Shown here piece after piece: positions 56,403 to 64,000 of a stretch of DNA of 64,000 nt. Origin of the DNA: Paraphaeosphaeria minitans (Eukaryota > Ascomycota > Dothideomycetes > Pleosporales > Didymosphaeriaceae); assembly GCA_015832175.1 (NCBI GenBank), contig WJXW01000003.1, positions 2,046,001 to 2,110,000 of the forward strand. The letters are read 5' to 3'. Position numbers and translations under genes: made by a program. The notes beneath the pieces are model-generated. The model was not told where the DNA came from. It worked only from the letters and a program-made list of their open reading frames with translations, and searched no databases. Position 1 is the first letter of the stretch. The number at the start of each line of letters is the position of its first letter.

Positions 56403-56456
56403 AGCGTGGAGCTCATCTTATCTTATCCTTGTTTTCGTTGACAACACATTCGCTAC

Positions 56457-58274
56457 ATGCACTCGCTATTAAAGAAGGTGATGGTGGGAAGTGCGTTTGT
56501 GGGAGATGTGAGCGGCGCCGTGATTCCTAGAATCACACTGGCTCCTAGTGCTGAGTTGTTGGCGGAGAGGCAAGACCCTGATGCGTAAGCTACTCTCATC
56601 CCACGTCTTTCAAAGTGTAGAGCAACTGACATCGCGACCAGTATTTCGCTTGCTCAAGTCCTTCTCACGGCCGTTCCCGAATCGCTACGCCAGATTGCTG
56701 CTACCAATATACCCGCTGCGTCGAGTATTCTTTGGGAGGAATTCCTCGACGAGCAGAAGCCGGAGTGGTTTGAGGAGTTGCCGTGGGAGATCCAAAATTA
56801 TTTGATACGAAAGTTCGGGCCTCAGACTGCGTGGCCGACTGAGGCGCCGACGAGTGGAGGGTTCAGTGGATCAGCTGGATTAACTAGCGCATCGCAGAGT
56901 GGCAGTGGAGCGACGGAGAGTGCGGAAGTGCCGGCGTCTACAGCATCGAGCGACCGAACAACGAAGCCAACTGCGTCTGCAACTTCGTTCGCGACTTCGT
57001 ACACTAGCACATCCTCACGGTCATCCGTCTCAGGATCGTCCGCGACGAACTCACACATATTCTCCCCCTCGAAAACGCTCGCGACTCCATCCGAGACCTC
57101 CTCCGCCTCCTCCTCATCACCTACAGCCGAACCCGATGCTCCACCAGCGGCCAACAGTCATTTGTCGAAAGAGCAGAAGATTGGGCTCGGAGTAGGCATT
57201 CCACTTGGTCTCCTCGGCATCGCAGCTCTGTTCTTTGCATGCTGTATGCTCTGTCGACGGCGCAAGAAGAACTACATGGAAGGCTCGATCCCACCAGCAT
57301 CTCCCGGTTTCATCCCCCGATTCGCCTTCCAGGACGGATCCCACGAGAAAATTGAACACAGCACATCGTTAATCCGCGAGGCGAATCGCTCGACGCACGA
57401 CGTCAATGCAGCTTGGGACGACGAGGGTGTAGACCCGACCAACAATGTGCCAGGGCAGAATACCTATGCGTGGAATGACCTTGGAGGTTACAGCAATGCC
57501 TATCCTCCGGCCCAAGCACCGGCCGCCACGGCGTCAACATATACTGCGCTGGACAACTACTCCAACGTTCCCGCTATGATGATGAACGACCCGAAGCCAA
57601 TCATGGCACCTGCCTTGTATCACACGCATTCTTCGAACCGGGCGCGAGGGAAACGAACAAGCTACACCGGCTTGCGCTCCGTAGCCGAAGTTTCCGAACC
57701 TGATGAGTTTGAATCGCCAATCCTGGGACGAAGTTTTCCACCAAACCACAGCCCAACGAGAAACTTGATGTCCGCGCCAGCGGTACCCGTGGATGCACAG
57801 ATCAGACGGAAGCCAGTACCATCAAGTCCTCCCCTACCTCCCCTACCAACCAACCCTTCACCGGTCGCCACGAGCCCTGCGGCGCAAGCAGCTTCACATA
57901 AGCTACTGCGGCAAACAATGCCAGAGCATAGCGGAAGCAGCTCCAGTGGTCTGGCATTGACCATATCGAGCGGCCTCAGCAGCGATTCCAGTCTTGCTGT
58001 GCATGCCGAAGCCACGTCGCCCATTTCACCCATCTCAAACCGTGTGCCGAGCAACCCCTTCCACTACGACTCGTATGTGGAGGACTACGGGCCAGCGTTC
58101 CAGTACGGGTACGTCGACGTTGATGACGGGCTCTACGGCGGAAACACTAGTCTCTCGCAGTATCCCGAGCCTCGGAGGAAGAACTCGAAGACGGAGTGGC
58201 CGCTGAGAAATATCGTGGGATCGCATCAGAGGCGAAGAAGCAGTCTGATGTGGGAGCGCTTATCCGAGGAGTAA
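56457..58274 (+). CDS. Single-pass membrane protein with Ser-rich ectodomain (sensor-like layout)
   Basis: Exons 56457-56584 and 56642-58274 give 586 aa. The N-terminal 110 residues contain a small conserved-looking segment (ISLAQVLLTAVPESLRQIA, WEEFLDEQKPEWFEELP). A Ser/Thr/Ala-rich stretch follows (about 120-215), then one transmembrane helix (about 223-247, IGLGVGIPLGLLGIAALFFA) and a basic stop-transfer CRRRKKN. A long disordered cytoplasmic tail has Pro-rich patches (SSPPLPPLPTNPSP). The layout resembles Wsc/Mid2-type wall sensors, but no WSC domain is present. The first exon (MHSLLKKVMVGSAFVG) is a weak signal peptide. The intron is 57 nt (GTAAGC...GACCAG). Function unknown. Confidence 0.8.
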
Positions 58275-58485
58275 GAGTTAGCGGACATGTTGTTTTGACG
58301 ACCATGGCATGAGTTTCTTTTTTCAGTACACATGATACCACATTGCATTTGGGTTGGGGTTAGGGCGTGGGAAATACCACACGTTCCTTGTATATATTCC
58401 AGACAGTATTCGAAGAAGATGGGCATGCTTGAAAGCCCAGGTCCACTAGCATCAAAGCTAGATAGTCATAAAGTACATGAATGAT

Positions 58486-60179
58486 TCAATCAGTCTTGAG
58501 AACAGCGTTGAGTAAGTTACCAAGCACGCCACGTACGCGCTTTGGGTCCTCTTGCGCTACCGTAAGCACGACGGCGGTGCTCAATGCGAAAGTTAGATGC
58601 TCTTTCCACCGGTGCTCCGGAAGGTAGCGTCGCGGAAACCATGTCGCTGCTGCTCTGGGCAAGACGAAGAACATAATCTCAAGCCGTTTCCGTGACTGTT
58701 CCACTAGGATGCTGGCTCCGCATAGAAGACATCCTCCAAGCACGCACAGTCCTGAATCCCACATCTGTGGTGTGACTATCTTGGGCGTAAAAAGTTTCGG
58801 TCCGATGCGGGTCCGTGAAAGGCATACGCCATAGTAGAAGAAGGCAATGAACGCCCCGAGAAATGCCGAGCTTCGCGTGGTGTCCACGAGGGCCTTGCTC
58901 ACGACCGACCGATTTAGCCCTACAAGTTGATCTCCCGTTCGACTGGTTTTCTTCACATGCCGAGCGAGGACGATGAGCTGCAGGGGGGCGTACATCCGAG
59001 CTGCGAATACCCAACCCCTCCAAAATCGGCTCAAGGCATGCTTTTCGCAACTTTTACCACATCCCATATGAACAAGTTCGCACGGGATGGGTATTGTCTT
59101 TGCAGGATCGCCGAGCTCTTCGGCTAGTCCGTAGTCACGACACATGGAGCCTAGTAGAGAGGCCATGCCCATGTCTTTCCCGTAAACCCATGTACCGTAC
59201 CTAGGCAGTCAGTGCAAGTCCAGTGCTAGTGCCGCGTAACCAGTAGTGAAAGTCCATGGAACTCACCGTGCATGGCGCAACGCGAGGATAAGACGATGGT
59301 CAAGTTCAGCGGCTGCAGAAATCCATCTGTTGTAAGACTGGGGAAGGCGACTAGGACTGTAGAACCAAGCATGCATGATAGTGGCAGCGGAGAAGCAAAA
59401 CAACACAGTAGGTGTGCTACGTGAAACAACCTGCCTAGCTCTGCTCGAGGGCAGTCTGTTGCACACTTGGCTGATTAGCACATCACCAGCTCGAATGGCT
59501 GCAAAAAGCGTCAAATCCATAGTCTTGCCCGCAAGACCCATTCGGGACAACGACTTCGCGTTGAGTGTGGCATTATCCACTTCTCTTAAGCCGCCCTCGG
59601 GAGGTTCGTAGAACGGACTAGGATCGACCATGTCCAGATGGCTGCGAGGAACATTCTGAGCAGGGGTGACAGGGCCATTTCGAGGCCGAATGTTGAGCAA
59701 CCTGAAGGCTGCAGACGCCGAGATGAGTGCAGCACTGAAGGTGACGAACAGTCTGATATATCTGTCACCAACTCCACACAAGCTGCCAATTCGGCAAGCC
59801 AGTGTTCTGAGAGGCAACTGCAACAGAGTCGAGCCACCAATGAGGGTGGCGCAGGAGGCGGGAAACCGGTTAAGCGACAATTCTCGACGCAGGGTGCTTA
59901 CAATCTACGCATGATGCATTGGCGGCATGTACAGAAAAGTCAGGCGAACACTGATCGTACCTGGAGCCATGCTGCTCGTAAGGTCAGCTTCCTCTTCACC
60001 GAGAGCAAAAGCAATTGTACAAAGCAAGGTCCGGTGGAAGAGAGTAAAGCAAACAGGTAGGCGGTAACAAGCCTGTAATACAACGTGTCAGCTTGTATCC
60101 ATGCTGGGGCTGGACACGCGACTCACGGTTTCGCAAGATGAGTACGCTTCAGGCTTCTGCCTCCGGCATGTTCCGTCAT
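58486..60179 (-). CDS. TMEM135-like multi-pass membrane protein
   Basis: Exons 60179-60127, 60072-59961, 59904-59267 and 59200-58486 encode 505 aa. Several hydrophobic segments are visible (LVTAYLFALLSSTG, AFLGAFIAFFYYGVCL, GLCVLGGCLLCGASILV). The conserved C-terminal blocks are SRFWRGWVFAARMYAPLQLI, CHP-like HMGCGKSC, EIMFFVLPRAAATWFPRRY and HLTFALSTAVVL. These match the TMEM135 family, whose animal member is peroxisomal/mitochondrial and which has Tim17/22/23-like features. Fungal members are uncharacterised. Introns of 54, 56 and 66 nt are GT-AG and phase-consistent. The start MTEHAGGRSLKR is the first ATG in the frame; a further upstream exon is possible. It is divergent from the bHLH gene. 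Confidence 0.78.
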
Positions 60180-61081
60180 GGCATAGGAAGGATGTTCCAG
60201 GCCAGCGATGCGACCATTGTTGTATCTGCCAGGGCAGGGCACGAGTGACCGTTGGAAGATGAGCGAGAACTTGCACCTCGGCACACCAAAGGCGCGTTTG
60301 GAACCTGTGTTTGGCGGGCGGAAGCTCAGCTACCCCGGATTTGATGGGTTGCGGGCGGGAGGGGGGGGGAACTAGGTTCATGTGTGGCTGGGAACCTGAT
60401 CATCAGGACGGAGCAGCTGCCCCCTTTGGAACGCGCGCGACGAACACCGGAAGCCACTTGGCAGCGCAGATGGGGGCGCGGTCGGAGTGAAAAGCATGCG
60501 CGGGAACAAGACGACGAGGAAAGGCAAAAGACCAAACGACCACACGGCGGGCAGCGAGGCTCTGCGCAGGGAATTGAATCAGAGGTCGAATTAGAGGTGT
60601 GGAGTGAATGGGACCGGGCTTGGCAGTGACGCACGGCAAGCGCGACCGAAGCCAAGCCAAGCGTGTCCAACGGTTCGGGCCTTGCATGTGATTGTCTGTG
60701 GGAGCTCAACAAGAAGAAAGTACGTTTGCGGTGCGCGCAGTCGCCCTCTCGTCGAGCAGACGCATTACACGTCGATAGCAGCCCTGACCCGACCCGGACC
60801 CGAGCCGCATTCCTCGCGCGCAGCCCGCCACACCCGCTTTTACACCTCGTCGCCCACGCCCACGCCCACGGCTGCGGCTGCGCTCTCACCACACACTCCG
60901 CATCCCTCGACACGCGGACCCACCACCCCGACCCTATCTCTGGCGACGCGCCAGACCATGTTGAAGGCCGCCTCGAGCCTCTGCGACGGCGTCCCCGTTC
61001 CGTGACAAGCTGGAGACCATAGGCGTGCGGCCGTCCGGTGGGCTGGTGGCAGCTGCGAACAGGACCCATTCGCGCGCAGCC
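60180..61081. promoter_or_regulatory. Divergent promoter region, TMEM135-like / bHLH
   Basis: 0.9 kb GC-rich region between two divergent starts, with a G-run at 60361-60369 and C-rich leader sequence before 61082. Long open frames cross it on both strands but show no domain. Confidence 0.45.
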
Positions 61082-62477
61082 ATGGACGAGAAGGTCTCGT
61101 CGCCCTTCGGCTGTATGTGCTCGCTGCTGCCGCCAGTTGCCCCCTCTAATCCCGGCAGATACTTTTGCTGCCGACTTCTTCGGCAACGCGGCCGGCGAGT
61201 TTGACAATGGCGGTCCCTCGCTGCTGAGCGACATGGAGGCCCAGCAGCTCGACAGCTTCTTCTCGCACGCAAACCCCTTCGCATCCGACGCGGCCCCATC
61301 AGCCTTCGCCTTTCCCTCGGACTCGTCCGGATTGCTTGATAATTTCTCCGGCTGGTCTGCAGTGCCGCCAGCAACCATCCACAACATCTCTACTACGATA
61401 CCCGACCAGGCTCTGCTCCATGGCTTCCCCGCCGAGCAGAGCTTCGCTCCCACGCAGCAGACCAACCATTTCGCCAGCACCGCAGACGACCTCCAGGCCG
61501 CCTCGACCCTCTACGCCCAGGCACACATACCTCAGTCTCTGCCTACGTACCAGCACCAGCCGAATGACCGCTCTCATAGCTTCCACGGCATCCCTTCAAC
61601 GGGCGTTCATACCAATGGCTACGGGTCTAATGGCGGTCTGTCCCACGGCATGCCTCTTGTCCATACCCCAGCCACGTCGGATGGTCTAGTGCACGAACAA
61701 CTAGCTGCCCTGCTGCCTCATCACGACGTGCCGGGATCCATCGACAACACGCTCACAGCGCAGCTCGCTAACAGCACAGCACGGGCGGCCCACGAAGCCG
61801 AACTCCAAGAGCGCCAACGACCTTCTCTGAAAAGAGCATATACATATGGCACTGACAGCTCGTTCAACGACTCTGGCTTTCAGCCATCATCAAAACATGA
61901 GAGTGAGGAGGTAGTGACAAAACGTTTGATCAGAGAGCTGCATCACGCGCAGCCGCTGGCCAGACCCACTTCTGGTAACAACGGTACCAATCTGCAATCA
62001 CCTACCGGCCATATCTACCAACCACCTTTCGCTGGCGACTCGGAGAGCAATGAGGATGGTGTGTCGGACGAATCGTCTGCAGACGATGACGAGGAGAAGC
62101 GGATGAAAAAGCGACGGAAACAGCCATTCCTTGCGACAAACGGAAAACGCAAGAGTGTGTCAGGGTCCATGTCGAGCAAGAGCCGTAAGATGTCGGTCGA
62201 CGCTCGAGTCAAGAAGCCAAGACGGAAATCCATGGCCGGTGCAAAACCGCAGCGCGAGAATCTGAGCGAGGAACAAAAGCGCAGCAATCACATTCTGTCA
62301 GAACAGAAACGACGGAATCTCATCAAACGCGGGTTCGATGACCTACACGATCTGGTACCTGAGATTCGAAATGGAGGTCTGAGCAAGTCTGGCGTCCTTA
62401 CCGAGGCGGCCAATTTCTTGCAGCAACTCATTGATGATAATAAGCGGTATACCGCGCTACTCGGAGCGGATGGATGA
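61082..62477 (+). CDS. bHLH transcription factor
   Basis: Exons 61082-61112 and 61159-62477 give 449 aa. The C-terminal 70 residues are a complete basic helix-loop-helix: basic region KRSNHILSEQKRRNLIKRGF (about 382-401) with the His-Glu-Arg pattern that favours E-box CACGTG-type sites (His385, Glu389, Arg393 region), helix 1 DDLHDLVPEI, loop GGLSKSG, and helix 2 VLTEAANFLQQLIDDNKRY. An acidic SESNEDGVSDESSADDDEE patch and a Lys/Arg-rich nuclear signal (KRMKKRRKQPF) precede it. The N-terminal half is Ser/His/Gln-rich and probably activating. The intron is 46 nt (GTATGT...CGGCAG). The start MDEKVSSPFG has good context (GCCATGG). It resembles Ino4-type fungal factors, but target genes are unknown. 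Confidence 0.9.
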
Positions 62478-64000
62478 GCGGAAGAGCTTGAGACAGCCAT
62501 ACATCACCTATTCCACCCTCGCTGTATCAGCTCGTGCGCTGGGTATATCCCAGCCAAGCCGTCCCTTGCTGTCCCTCCGCTTTACACGGCGTTCTTGCCA
62601 AGGCGAGCGCTGGGAGAATTCCCGCGCCGCAATCCCGGCTTCGGCTACACTATTGCTAAGGCGTTGTTGGCGTTGAAGTTATGCTGGAGCCAAGGAAGGC
62701 TGCGAAGCTCGGCCCTCTGAGCACGACAATGTGCTGTATATGTTAAAACGATACCCCTGATGAGGCAAGTATAATGGAGGGCAAATAGACTGTCGGGGTA
62801 GTAGTGCTATCGATAGGTGTACCTGTGCATGGAAAAGTAATGTTTTGTCTTATTGATATCGTGTCCTCCATATCAGTGCGCGTCAACTGAGCATGTGTTC
62901 GCTCGTGAGCGTGTTGCATCTGGTCACCAATGTCAGCTGTACATTATGAAGCTGGTTTTAAGACACATCAAAGCATGACTGAATTTGGTATGTATTACCG
63001 TAACCTGGTTCACCGACAATTTACTTACCCAAGAGGTGGGCTCAGAGGTTCACAGCAATTTCGACATTCAGCGCGACCTGTGCTCGCCATCCGCTTCCCA
63101 TGCTATGTAAGACCATTCACAGTCAATGGCCAGCATCTCCCTCGTCATGCTGCCTCTTATGTTCGGGCTGGAACGCCACATCCATGCCATCGCTGTAGCA
63201 CCCGACGAGCTAGCAGAACCCCATATTCCCAGTATTCAAATTCGCCAGTGTTGACTTCACGGTATCATTAATTACAATATCTGAAAACTCGTTGTCCCTT
63301 CTTCTTGCTCGGTTCTTGCTTTTCGGGGACCGAGATTGAGCTCTAGAAACTACGGTTGCCGGTTGCATAGGAAATATAGATCTTGTGGATGGGAAGCCTG
63401 TCGACAAGAACAAGACTCATCAGTGATGGTGGAGGTTGAGAGGACTTCTTTTCATAGGGATCGAAGCCTTGGAAGCTCCGTTGGGTTCGGAAAGGCTAGC
63501 GTTACTGATGCGACAAGACTAGCCTGCACGGCGCCTAAGGGATGCGTGAGCTAGTAATCATGTTTGATTAGCCCCTTAGAGAGGTCTGAAATGTAAACAT
63601 CTTCTGCTGATAGAGTCGCTGTGGTCCGTTTCACGAATGGGATATGTTATGGCAGCTGTTGCCACATTTTCCACATACGACCATAGGACATTGAAAACTA
63701 GGCTTCCCGTCCGCTCAGCCATATATAAGCAGTGTACCGGCGAATTATAGTATTGCGGTCCGTGAGGCGCGAGAATCCTCGCTGTTGTATGTTTTTGCAG
63801 GGTTTTTTTCACCGGTGTGGGTCTGCCGGGGTACCGTAGATCCTCCTTGAAAGACTTAGTGTATCATCACCGTAATTTGCTGTCGATCGCTGTATCCACC
63901 ACGCCAGTACTATATGGCATGGACATAGACTGCGATACAGTAACCTTTTCAACTGACATGAGATATAGACAAGCCCGCAAGACGTCACTGTGAGAGAACT
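62478..64000. other. Right-end region without recognised gene
   Basis: 1.5 kb after the bHLH gene. It includes a possible 3' UTR up to about 62900. No family was recognised on either strand; a gene may continue beyond the window. Confidence 0.5.

Noticed and set aside
60326..61480. 384-codon minus-strand open frame
   Set aside because: It runs antisense to the bHLH gene and its promoter, is Arg/Ser/Pro-rich with no domain, and is explained by GC-rich codon bias on the opposite strand.

Overview
The window looks like a chromosomal segment of a filamentous ascomycete, most likely a dothideomycete-type fungus. Genes lie on both strands with no operons. Most are split by 45-70 nt GT-AG introns with CTAAC/CTGAC-like branch points. 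Several families are fungal (HET domain, DUF1996, Msc7-type aldehyde dehydrogenase, Dph3, AP-3 sigma, eL43). The organism call is inference from gene content and intron style, not from a search. All gene models below were spliced by hand from reading frames, splice signals and recalled family motifs.

Layout. 1-4.0 kb holds no recognisable gene but has short tandem repeats. 4.0-9.6 kb is metabolic: a membrane-anchored Msc7-like aldehyde dehydrogenase with a 7-nt microexon (+), a class I glutamine-synthetase-like protein (-) and a short-chain dehydrogenase (+). 11.4-18.0 kb has a conserved fungal zinc-finger-like protein (-), a possible small protein (+), thioredoxin (-), tRNA-Lys(UUU) (+) and glucokinase (-), followed upstream by a roughly 48-bp minisatellite. 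19.8-25.1 kb has a secreted DUF1996 protein with 8 exons (+) and a ketopantoate-reductase-fold protein with a long disordered tail (-). 25.1-29.5 kb is gene-free and rich in simple repeats.

From 29.5 kb onward, tight blocks of housekeeping genes alternate with decayed or orphan stretches. The blocks are SUB2/RPR2 (29.5-32.2), RAD1(XPF)/RPL43 (38.1-42.1) and SEC6/DPH3/YFH1/APS3 (48.5-53.4). Between them lie orphan genes (33.8, 35.0, 43.7 kb) and broken copies of an aminoglycoside-phosphotransferase-like gene (36.2-37.0), a GNAT acetyltransferase (42.8-43.4), a cytochrome P450 (44.7-45.3) and a HET-domain gene (53.8-54.9). A small GPI-type cell-wall protein sits at 46.5-47.0 kb. The right end carries a single-pass membrane protein with a Ser-rich ectodomain (+), a TMEM135-like protein (-) and a bHLH transcription factor (+).

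The genes do not form one pathway. They cover RNA processing and export, DNA repair, translation, exocytosis and vesicle traffic, iron-sulfur and diphthamide metabolism, and carbon and nitrogen metabolism. No CRISPR, intact transposon, viral or secondary-metabolite cluster was seen. The most notable observations are the 7-nt microexon, two GC-AG introns, the long SUB2 intron and the clustering of pseudogenes between housekeeping blocks.
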